From: Clostridiales bacterium
GTDB lineage: Bacteria > Bacillota > Clostridia > Oscillospirales > Oscillospiraceae
NCBI GenBank assembly: GCA_003525905.1
Contig: DQIA01000103.1
Location: forward strand, 1 to 10,668
Direction: 5' to 3'
DNA: 10,668 bases
Shown: positions 1 to 6,073 of the stretch, piece by piece
Layout: the number at the start of each line of letters is the position of its first letter
Position numbering within the stretch: position 1 is the first letter of the stretch
Translations under genes and position numbers: made by a program
The notes under the pieces: generated by a model
Seen by the model: the letters and a program-made list of their open reading frames with translations, nothing else
Databases searched by the model: none
What the model was told of the DNA's origin: nothing

Positions 1-410
1 CCGTCCGATTGCCGCTTCGCGGAGGGGAGGGGCATGCCCCTCCCGGCGCAATGCTGTCGATACGCACAGACTATCGTTAAAATGGAACCGGTTCCGACGG
101 GGCCTGTAGCGGCGCTCAGTGAGCGCCCTGTACAGGGCAATTAAACCGCGCAAGGGCGCTGGTGCACCGCCGTACCACCCTGACGTGTCATTGCGAGGCC
201 CCGAAGGGGCCGTGGCAATCTCGCAGTACCCGGCCGGATCACAGGAAAGCCCCGGCAAAATCGTAACTGTCTTCCCGAGATTGCCACGTCGGCCTGCGGC
301 CTCCTCGCAATGACATATCAGGGGAGCATGGCGCCGGGAACGGTGCATTGCACCGAATTGGCCGTCCGATTGCCGCTTCGCGGACGGGCCTGGCTGTCCC
401 CGCCCCTACA
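1..410 (+). repeat. Composite palindromic repeat, copy 1 (partial at window edge)
   Basis: This gene-free stretch downstream of rpiB is a mosaic of repeat modules found in the same order elsewhere in the window. They are a GC-rich head (about 20-50), a 'cgttaaaatgg' module (about 75-85), an 8-bp-arm hairpin GGCGCTCAGTGAGCGCC (111-127), the long 'tgtcattg...caatgaca' palindrome (186-315), and a tail ending in cccctaca (403-410). Positions 103-315 align collinearly with 3945-4154. The first 22 bases recur at 362-383. On the minus strand, after the rpiB stop, the tail gives a 9-bp GC stem (with one bulge) at 361-391 and a 7-bp palindrome CGGTGCATTGCACCG at 340-354. Neither has a good U tract, so a termination role is only possible. 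No open frame here is supported. Confidence 0.75.
186..315. repeat. Long inverted-repeat unit, full, in copy 1
   Basis: The unit starts tgtcattgcgagg and ends with the inverse cctcgcaatgaca. Each half is itself a hairpin: ATTGC pairs with GCAAT in both halves. The left tip is the GGCCCC/GGGGCC variant and the right tip is the GGCC-GCGGCC type. The central part (about 222-280) matches the centres of the units at 2304-2470 and 4029-4154. Confidence 0.8.
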
Positions 411-436
411 GCATCACGGAGTCATGGGAAGCCGTC

Positions 437-880
437 TCAGCCCTGCTCCACGGCCATCAGCTTTTCGATGCGGCGCTTATGGCGCTCTCCGTTCGAGAAC
501 GGGGTGTCAAGGAACGTGTCGACGATCTCCAGCGCCAGCAGCTCGCCGACGAAGCCGGCGCCGAGGGCCATCATGTTCGCGTCGTTGTGCTCGCGCGTCA
601 GGCGGGCGGACACCGGGTCGGACAGCAGGGCGCAGCGGATGCCGTGCACCTTGTTCGCCGTGATGGAAACGCCGATGCCCGTCGTGCACATCACGATGCC
701 GCGCTCACATGCGCCGGAGGCGACGGCCTCGGCCGCCGGGCGGGCAAAGTCTGGATAGTCGCAGCTATCCGCCGTAAACGTGCCGAAATCCACGCACTCC
801 ATGCCGCGCGCGGTCAGATGGGCCTTTACGGCCTCCTTCAGCGCCAGCGCGCCGTGGTCACAGGCAATTGCAATTTTCAT
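437..880 (-). CDS. rpiB: Ribose-5-phosphate isomerase B
   Basis: RpiB interconverts ribose 5-phosphate and ribulose 5-phosphate in the cytosolic non-oxidative pentose phosphate pathway. The 147-residue protein has the usual family length. It opens with the Rossmann-like strand and a D8-H9 pair. C65-T66 sits in CTTGIG (more often CGTGIG), where E. coli RpiB has its catalytic Cys66/Thr67. H98 lies in REHNDANMMALG, and R133/R137 in GERHKRRIEK match phosphate-binding arginines. The usual GAR after NDANxxALG reads GAG here, a departure worth noting. The start is supported by AGGAGG at 888-893, seven bases upstream and lying immediately before the upstream gene's stop at 897-899. The two genes are therefore an operon with a 16-bp gap. 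LacA/LacB or allose-phosphate isomerase activity is possible within the same fold, but no sugar-catabolic neighbours are visible. Confidence 0.93.
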   Translation of the reverse strand: MKIAIACDHGALALKEAVKAHLTARGMECVDFGTFTADSCDYPDFARPAAEAVASGACERGIVMCTTGIGVSITANKVHGIRCALLSDPVSARLTREHNDANMMALGAGFVGELLALEIVDTFLDTPFSNGERHKRRIEKLMAVEQG

Positions 881-896
881 AAGATAACCTCCTGTA

Positions 897-1958
897 TCAG
901 AACATAAAAAGGATGGAAGAGACGGCGCACAGCGCCAGCACGGCGGCCGGGACCGCTGCAGAGACGGCCGCGCCGCGGTCGCACAGCCTCTGCCAGACCC
1001 ACGCGAGGGCCATGGCCAGCGGCAGCGGCAGCAGGAACAGGCCGGAGAGGGCCCACAGCGCCGCAGCGGAGACGAGCAGCAGCAGGATCATCGCGCAGCG
1101 AAGGTCGCGCCCGCGGCAAAGCCCGTGCAGCAGCTCCGGCAGCGTCAGAACGGCAAGCGCGCCGAGCGCCAGCTCCGACGGCGAAAATCGTCCCGGCAGC
1201 GTCACGGCGGCGCGGACATTTCCGCACAGCGCGGGCCAAAGCGCCTCGTAGAAGCGGAAAGAACGCAGCGCCTCAAGCGGCGTGCCGCGCCCCGCCATCC
1301 ACCAGCCGAGCACGGCCACGCCCAGCGCGCCGAGCAGACTCAGCGGGAGCGTCAGCGCAAGCGACCGGCCGAGGCCCGTGCGGCGGGAGAGCCGCGTGCA
1401 GACATAGCCGATGGGATATAGCGGCAGCAGCAGAAGCAGCGCCCGCTCCTTCAGCAGCCCGGCGGCGAAGCATATCACGGACAGCACGATCCAGCCCCCT
1501 CCGCAACGCTTTGCCGTGCGCCAGAGCACATAGCCCAGCAGCGCGGCCGTCACGGCAAGGGAGCCGTCCTGCAGCAGGCCGAAGAACAGCGCGCCGGACA
1601 GGGCAGGCAGCATCCCGCCCACTAGGCGGCGCAGCAGCAGATGGGCGCAGGCCGCAGCCAGCCCGGCAAACAGGACCGGCAGCAGCGCCTCCGGCGACAC
1701 GGGCAGGGCATGGAAGCGCAGCCAATGCTCCAGCAGGCGCAGACCCGTCACGGCGAGGCCCAGCAGCAGGGCCGCCGGGGCGTCCATCCCGTGCAGCGGG
1801 CAGCCCGAAACCGGCTGCCACGGCGGCGGCGTCAGGCGGCCGATCCATTCCGTTGTCCCGGCGCGCGGGCGCAGCACGGCAAAATACCGCGCCAGCATCC
1901 AGATGGCGGCTGCCAGCGCGCAGCCGGGCACGGCAAAGCGAACGATCTCGCGGAGCAT
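897..1958 (-). CDS. Polytopic membrane protein of unknown function
   Basis: I do not recognise this 353-residue protein. It is very rich in Leu and Ala and has about nine or ten predicted membrane segments (roughly residues 7-28, 59-78, 91-110, 115-145, 155-188, 200-221, 262-281, 288-323 and 329-352), ending in a hydrophobic LFMF tail. Alternating hydrophobic pairs, a short basic loop after residue 187 (TRLSRRTG) and GLLKERALLLLLP loosely recall GT-C-fold glycosyltransferases. The usual acidic motif in the first outer loop is not evident, so that is speculation. The start at 1958 is preferred over an in-frame ATG at 2012 because AAAGGGGGAAGG lies at 1962-1973 and the likely transcription start is near 1977, inside any longer reading. 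It is the first gene of an operon with rpiB. Confidence 0.75.
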   Translation of the reverse strand: MLREIVRFAVPGCALAAAIWMLARYFAVLRPRAGTTEWIGRLTPPPWQPVSGCPLHGMDAPAALLLGLAVTGLRLLEHWLRFHALPVSPEALLPVLFAGLAAACAHLLLRRLVGGMLPALSGALFFGLLQDGSLAVTAALLGYVLWRTAKRCGGGWIVLSVICFAAGLLKERALLLLLPLYPIGYVCTRLSRRTGLGRSLALTLPLSLLGALGVAVLGWWMAGRGTPLEALRSFRFYEALWPALCGNVRAAVTLPGRFSPSELALGALAVLTLPELLHGLCRGRDLRCAMILLLLVSAAALWALSGLFLLPLPLAMALAWVWQRLCDRGAAVSAAVPAAVLALCAVSSILFMF

Positions 1959-1983
1959 CGGCCTTCCCCCTTTCGTTTCTCTT

Positions 1984-2012
1984 ATCTTATCATAGGGCAG
2001 CGGAAAGTGCAA
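1984..2012 (-). promoter_or_regulatory. Candidate sigma-A promoter of the membrane protein-rpiB operon
   Basis: On the minus strand TTGCAC (2012-2007) and TAAGAT (1989-1984) are separated by 17 bases, each matching four of six consensus positions. The predicted start near 1977 leaves a short leader of about 19 bases before the ATG at 1958. The repeat copy beginning at 2046 sits only about 33 bases upstream of the -35 box. Confidence 0.55.
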
Positions 2013-2127
2013 CGGTAATTCCGCGGGAAGGCCATCGACGGGACGTTGCAGGGGAGCGGACAGCCGGGCCCGGCGCGGTACCGCCGGACCGTACAGGCCA
2101 TCGTTAAAATGGTGAACGCCCCAAGTT

Positions 2128-2175
2128 TGTCATTGCGAGGAGGCCATAGGCCGACGTGGCAATCTCGGGAAGGCA
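2128..2175. repeat. Half inverted-repeat unit in copy 2
   Basis: Only the left arm (tgtcattgcgagg through ggcaatctcg) is present. It forms its own ATTGC/GCAAT hairpin with the GGCC-ATA-GGCC tip variant, and runs straight into gggaaggcac instead of the usual cagtaccc centre. A similarly placed half unit is at 3856-3900. Confidence 0.75.
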
Positions 2176-2303
2176 CTGGCAGTTCGCACAGATTATCGTT
2201 AAAACGGTATGCACCGATTGCGCCTGTAGCGGCGCTCCCTGAGCGCCCGGTAGGCACGAACAACTGGTACACAGCATCGTTAAAATGGTGAACGCCCCAA
2301 GTT

Positions 2304-2470
2304 TGTCATTGCGAGGAGGCCGTAGGCCGACGTGGCGCCCTGAGCGCGAAGCGCGAGGAAGTGCCCTTGGGGTGCAATCTCGCAGTACCCAGCCGGATAA
2401 CAGGGTACTCCCGGCGAAATCGCAACTGCCTTCCCGAGATTGCCACGTCGCTTCGCTCCTCGCAATGACA
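2304..2470. repeat. Long inverted-repeat unit, full, with 39-bp internal insertion
   Basis: The unit runs from tgtcattgcgagg to cctcgcaatgaca like its siblings. The left arm is interrupted after cgtggc by 39 bases (2337-2375) before resuming aatctcgcagtaccc. The insertion contains its own small inverted repeat (GCGCGAAGCGC). Left tip: GGCC-GTA-GGCC variant; right tip: TCGCTTCGCT variant. Confidence 0.8.
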
Positions 2471-2591
2471 ATTCGGGGGCTATTATCATTTTAATGTTAG
2501 CCTGTTCCGTTCGCCGGTGCGGCGCCGGGCCCGGCTGCCACGCCCCTACAAATAGTACGCGTCATACGTGCTTTTCTTTTCCCCCGAAATA

Positions 2592-2600
2592 TGGTATCAT
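2592..2600 (+). promoter_or_regulatory. Candidate extended -10 promoter of the DUF2974 gene
   Basis: TGG followed by TATCAT (2595-2600) resembles an extended -10 element. The matching -35 position (2572-2577, TTTTCT) is weak. Transcription would start around 2607, directly at the AGGAGG ribosome binding site (2607-2612), giving an unusually short leader of about 14 bases before the ATG at 2621. Confidence 0.4.
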
Positions 2601-2620
2601 GGGCGCAGGAGGTGCTCTGC

Positions 2621-3709
2621 ATGGCGAATGTGTTTGACTATCTTGACTGGCGCGGCGATCTGACGCTCGATCTCGTGCCGTTGTGCGACGTGGACGCGCT
2701 CGTGCTGTCCCGCCTGTCCTACCTGCCGCTCGACGGGCTCGTCCCGCCGGAGGGAGCGACGGTCGGCGCGCTCATGCGGCAGCTCCTCACTTCGAAGCCG
2801 CCGCTGCTCCTGCCGGAGGACGGCCGGTTCATCCCCGCCCTTGCGGCGAGTCAGCGCTTCTGCGAGATGCGGATCATGGATTATGTAAACCAAATCGACC
2901 TCGAGAGCCAGACGCAGTTTGCGGCCATCACCGTCGCCCTCGGCGACGGGCGGCATTTTGTCGCCTTCCGCGGGACGGACGGCACGCTCGTCGGCTGGAA
3001 GGAGGATTTCAACATGGCCTTCACCTGCCCCGTTCCGGCCCAGCGCCTCGCGGCGCATTATGCCGCCTCGGCCATGCTGCGCTTTCCGGGGGAGTTCCTG
3101 CTCGGCGGCCACTCCAAGGGCGGCAACCTCGCGGTCTATGCCGCAGCGTTCTGCCCCGCAGCCCTGCAGGAGCGCATCGCGGCGGTGTATAACAACGACG
3201 GCCCCGGCTTCGATGCCGAGGTGATCGCCCTGCCGGGCTACCAGCGTATCTGCGCGCGGGTGCAGACGTTTGTGCCGCAGTCATCCATCGTCGGCATGCT
3301 GCTCGAGCACGAGGAGGCCTATACCATCATTCACAGCACGGGCGACGGCTTCGGCCAGCACAATCTCTATACCTGGGAGGTGCTGCGCGACCGCTTCGTT
3401 ACGCTCGAGACCGTCACGAACGGCAGCCGCTTCCTCGACCGGACGCTCAAGCAGTGGCTGGCCGGGCTGGAGCCGGAGCAGCGCGAGCGGACGATCGACA
3501 CGGTCTACCACATGCTGTGCGAAACGAACGCCGAGACGCTGCATGAATTGAAGGAGAATCGCTTTTCCCGCGCGCTGGCGCTGCTGCGCTCGGCCAAGGG
3601 GCTGGACGAGGATACGCGCAAGCTGCTCGTCCATGCCGCGGGGGTGTTTTTCCGCAGCGCGGGCCGTTCCCTGAAGCAGGCGCGCGTCCCAGAGGAGCAG
3701 GAATCCTGA
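2621..3709 (+). CDS. DUF2974 (Mbeg1-like) alpha/beta-hydrolase-fold protein
   Basis: This 362-residue protein is recognised as a DUF2974/Mbeg1-like member, a lipase-like family common in Firmicutes whose substrate is not established. The family opening MANVFDYLDWRGDL is intact. FRGTD (residues 116-120) matches the oxyanion-region motif of class 3 lipases. GGHSKGG (162-168) is the nucleophile elbow with S165 as likely nucleophile. D193 in NNDGPGFD and H247 in GFGQHNLYTWEV are plausible remaining triad members; this assignment is inferred. No signal peptide is evident, so it is probably cytosolic. The start at 2621 is chosen for AGGAGG at 2607-2612, eight bases upstream, rather than the in-frame ATG at 2591, which overlaps the probable -10 box. 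It is a single-gene unit ending at a strong terminator and is flanked on both sides by direct copies of the composite repeat. Confidence 0.85.
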   Translation: MANVFDYLDWRGDLTLDLVPLCDVDALVLSRLSYLPLDGLVPPEGATVGALMRQLLTSKPPLLLPEDGRFIPALAASQRFCEMRIMDYVNQIDLESQTQFAAITVALGDGRHFVAFRGTDGTLVGWKEDFNMAFTCPVPAQRLAAHYAASAMLRFPGEFLLGGHSKGGNLAVYAAAFCPAALQERIAAVYNNDGPGFDAEVIALPGYQRICARVQTFVPQSSIVGMLLEHEEAYTIIHSTGDGFGQHNLYTWEVLRDRFVTLETVTNGSRFLDRTLKQWLAGLEPEQRERTIDTVYHMLCETNAETLHELKENRFSRALALLRSAKGLDEDTRKLLVHAAGVFFRSAGRSLKQARVPEEQES

Positions 3710-3710
3710 A

Positions 3711-3754
3711 AAAACGACCGGGACGGGATGAATATCATCCCGCCCCGGTTTCTG
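3711..3754 (+). terminator. Intrinsic terminator of the DUF2974 gene
   Basis: CCGGG-A-CGGGATG (3718-3730) pairs with CATCCCG-C-CCCGG (3736-3748) around an AATAT loop: twelve pairs with a single A/C mismatch. It is followed by TTTCTGT and preceded by a run of six A just after the stop codon. It could act weakly in the opposite direction as well. Confidence 0.85.
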
Positions 3755-3855
3755 TATGAGTTTCGTTGGCACGTTGCAGGGGAGGAGACAGCCGGGCCCA
3801 GCTGCGCACTTGCAGCCCGTGCAGGCCACCGTTAAAACGCCATGCACCCCCGACT

Positions 3856-3900
3856 TGTCATTCCGAGGAGCGAAGCGACGTGGGAATCTCGTGCAGGCAC
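3856..3900. repeat. Half inverted-repeat unit in copy 3
   Basis: Left arm only, with the ATTCC/GGAAT version of the stem (tgtcattccgagg, gtgggaatctcg) and the AGCGAAGCG tip. It occupies the same relative place as the half unit at 2128-2175, which has ATTGC/GCAAT. Confidence 0.75.
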
Positions 3901-4028
3901 TTGCAGCCCGTACAGGGTAACGATAAAACGTACCAACCGATTGCGTCTGTAGCGGCGCTCATTGAGCGCCTTGTAGGGGACAATTCAACCGCAGAAGGGC
4001 ACTGGTGCACCACAGCACCCGCCTGACG

Positions 4029-4154
4029 TGTCATTCCGAGGAGCGAAGCGACGTGGGAATCTCGCAGTACCCAGCCGGATAACAGGGTACTCCCGGCGAA
4101 ATCGCAACTGCCTTCCCGAGATTGCCACGGCCCCGTTGGGGCCTCGCAATGACA
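4029..4154. repeat. Long inverted-repeat unit, full, in copy 3
   Basis: The left arm has ATTCC/GGAAT with the AGCGAAGCG tip. The right arm has ATTGC/GCAAT with the GGCCCC-GTT-GGGGCC tip. The shared centre (cagtacccagccgg, then cgaaatcgcaactg) closely matches 2304-2470. Confidence 0.8.
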
Positions 4155-4246
4155 AGTCGGGGGCCGTTACCATTTTAACGGCAGCCTGTTTATTACACTG
4201 GTGCGGCACCGGGAGGGGACAGCCCGGCCCCTACAATTTCACTGCC

Positions 4247-6073
4247 TTACTTCAAAATTCTTGCGGCGCTTTCCTCGGCAAACTGGCGGGTATAGAGGTC
4301 GTGGTAATAGCCGCCCTTCTGCAGCAGCTCCAGGTGCCTGCCCTGCTCGACGATGCGGCCGTCGCGCACGACGAGGATGAGGTCCGCCTTGCGGATGGTG
4401 GACAGGCGGTGGGCGATCAGGAACGACGTGCGGTCGCGCAGCAGGTGGTCGATGGCGTTCTGGATGAGCTGCTCCGTCTGCGTGTCGATGGAGGACGTCG
4501 CCTCGTCGAGCACGAAGATGCGCGGGTCGGCCAGCACGGCGCGCGCAAAGGAGATCAGCTGCTTTTCACCCGTGGAAAGGCGGTCGCCGCCCTCGCCGAC
4601 GTCGCTGTCCCAGCCCTTTTCGAGCTTGGCCGCGACCTGATCGGCCGAAACGGTCCGCGCCGCTGCCTCGACCTCGGCGTCCGTGGCATCCAGACGGCCA
4701 TAGCGGATGTTCTCGCGGATCGTGCCGGAGAACAGGTGCGGATTCTGCAGCACATAGCCAATGTTCGAGTGCAGCCACAGCTGGCTGCGCTCACGGTAGT
4801 CCCGGCCGTCGATGAGGATCTGGCCGGAGGTCGGCTCAAAAAAGCGGCAGGCGAGATTCACGAGCGTGCTCTTGCCCGCACCGGTCTCGCCGACGATGGC
4901 GACGGTCGTTCCGGCGGGGATTTTCAGCGAGAAGTGCGACAGCACATCCTCGCCGCCGTCCGGGTAGCGGAACGTGACGTCGCGGAACTCGATGTCGCCG
5001 CGCAGCGGCTCCCAGTTTTCGCGCTTGGGGTGGAAGGCGTCGCCGTAGCGGGCGATGACCTCCGGCGTGTCGGCGATCTGCGGCTTTTCGTCCAGCAGGC
5101 CCGTCACGCGCTCGATGGAGGCCTGCAGGGAGATGAATTCCGCGATATTCGCGGCCGTCATCTGGATCGGCTCGAAAATGCCGACGGCGTAGGTCGTGAA
5201 GGCCGAGAGCGTGGCGATCTGCAGCACCTGCTCCTGCACCATATAGCCGCCGCGCAGCAGCACGATGGCCACGGCCGCCGTGGAGCAGAACAGCACGAGG
5301 GGGATATACACGGCGTTCAGCCGCGCAGCACGGATGCCGCAGTCGTGCATCTCCTTTGTCAGCGCACGGAACGAGGCCGTGTTCTGCTCCTCGATGCCGA
5401 GCGTTTTCGACGTCTTCGCGCCGGTGATGCCCTCGTTGAACGCGCCGGTGATGCGGGAGTTCAGCTTGCGGACACGGCGGTTCCAGTGGAGGATGCGATT
5501 CTGAAAATAGCCCGTGAGCACGGCGATGACCGGCACGATGACGATAACGACAAGGGCGAGCTTCCAGTTGAGCAGCAGCATCGCGGCGAACGTGCCGAGC
5601 ACATAGAACATGGCCCAGAGGATATCCGTCAGGTTCCACGCGACCATGGAGGCGATGCGCGAGGTGTCGCTCATGACGCGGCTGAGCAGATAGCCCACCG
5701 GCGTGACGTTATAGAACGAGAACGACAGCGTCTGCAGGTGCGTGAAGAGGTTCGCGCGCATGTCGCGCCCGGCGCACATCTCGATCTTCATGGAGTTGCG
5801 CGCAAAGGCCACAACGGACAGGGCCTGCAGCACGATCACGCCGAAATAGCACAGCGTGTAGGGCAGCAGGCCAGACAGCGTCCCGGCCTCGATATAATTT
5901 GAGATGGCATAGCGCTGGAACAGCGGCAGCACGACGTCGATGGCGGCCGTGATCAGGTTGAAGGCGAACATGCCCGCAAAATCGCGGCGGTATGGCCGCA
6001 TGACGGGCATCAGGCGCTTCCAGATGCCCCATTGGAACGATTTGGTATAGTCCTGTTCATCAAAGGCAGGCAT
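4247..6073 (-). CDS. ABC exporter half-transporter, catalytic-site subunit (BmrD/TM288-like role)
   Basis: This 608-residue type IV ABC exporter subunit has an N-terminal six-helix membrane domain (about residues 30-315) and a C-terminal nucleotide-binding domain (about 360-595). Walker A is GETGAGKST (395-403), Q-loop Q443, Walker B IFVLDE with the catalytic E524, D-loop SSID (527-530) and switch H555. The signature motif is LSTGE (499-503), not LSGGQ. In heterodimeric exporters this pattern means the subunit carries the hydrolytic Walker B and donates a weakened signature to the partner's degenerate site. Its ATG shares one base with the upstream stop (TGATG at 6075-6071), and AAGGAGG at 6081-6087 sits inside the end of the upstream gene, so translation is coupled. 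The substrate is unknown; drug or lipid-like export is the family expectation. It is the last gene of the operon. Confidence 0.9.
   Translation of the reverse strand: MPAFDEQDYTKSFQWGIWKRLMPVMRPYRRDFAGMFAFNLITAAIDVVLPLFQRYAISNYIEAGTLSGLLPYTLCYFGVIVLQALSVVAFARNSMKIEMCAGRDMRANLFTHLQTLSFSFYNVTPVGYLLSRVMSDTSRIASMVAWNLTDILWAMFYVLGTFAAMLLLNWKLALVVIVIVPVIAVLTGYFQNRILHWNRRVRKLNSRITGAFNEGITGAKTSKTLGIEEQNTASFRALTKEMHDCGIRAARLNAVYIPLVLFCSTAAVAIVLLRGGYMVQEQVLQIATLSAFTTYAVGIFEPIQMTAANIAEFISLQASIERVTGLLDEKPQIADTPEVIARYGDAFHPKRENWEPLRGDIEFRDVTFRYPDGGEDVLSHFSLKIPAGTTVAIVGETGAGKSTLVNLACRFFEPTSGQILIDGRDYRERSQLWLHSNIGYVLQNPHLFSGTIRENIRYGRLDATDAEVEAAARTVSADQVAAKLEKGWDSDVGEGGDRLSTGEKQLISFARAVLADPRIFVLDEATSSIDTQTEQLIQNAIDHLLRDRTSFLIAHRLSTIRKADLILVVRDGRIVEQGRHLELLQKGGYYHDLYTRQFAEESAARILK

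Larger units (their letters stand above)
2046..2551 (+). repeat. Composite palindromic repeat, copy 2 (MITE-like, complete)
   Basis: This 506-bp element fills the gap between the divergent rpiB operon and the DUF2974 gene. Its ends are inverted repeats: 2046-2076 matches the reverse complement of 2522-2551 at about 27 of 31 positions with one gap, beginning TTG(C/T)AGGGG on each side. Order inside: left end, 'cgttaaaatgg' module, half-palindrome (2128-2175), a second 'cgttaaaa' module, hairpin GGCGCTCCCTGAGCGCC (2231-2247), a third 'cgttaaaatgg' (about 2279), full palindrome (2304-2470), inverse 'cattttaatg' module, right end. The same order occurs at 3774-4236. No protein is encoded and I see no clear target-site duplication. 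Confidence 0.8.
3774..4236 (+). repeat. Composite palindromic repeat, copy 3 (complete)
   Basis: This 463-bp element occupies the space between two convergent units. It starts TTGCAGGGG 26 bases after the DUF2974 terminator stem and ends CCCCTACAA ten bases from the stop codon of the ABC operon. It is collinear with copy 2: left end, 'cgttaaaacg' (about 3830), half palindrome (3856-3900), 'cgataaaacg', hairpin GGCGCTCATTGAGCGCC (3954-3970), full palindrome (4029-4154), 'cattttaacg', right end. Inside the right end the subterminal bases differ in orientation from copy 2, so only the outer nine bases are cleanly inverted. No independent terminator for the ABC operon is visible, so this element may serve that role. 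Confidence 0.78.

Noticed and set aside
1273..1848. 191-codon minus-strand frame overlapping the membrane protein
   Set aside because: It is the same strand in another frame, dominated by Ala/Arg/Gly/Pro as expected for an out-of-frame reading of GC-rich coding DNA. The membrane protein frame has the SD and hydrophobic periodicity.
1956..2012. Upstream ATG at 2012 as start of the membrane protein
   Set aside because: The extra 18 residues would be encoded across the -35 and -10 boxes and before the SD that serves the ATG at 1958.
186..4154. Regularly repeated short motifs suggesting a CRISPR array
   Set aside because: The repeats are long imperfect palindromes at irregular distances, with similar rather than unique sequences between them, and no cas genes are present.
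4028..5902. 624-codon open frame on the plus strand
   Set aside because: It runs antisense to the ABC subunit at 4247-6073, starts inside a repeat, has no family features and a composition (Asp/Arg/Ala/Val-rich) typical of GC-rich shadow frames.
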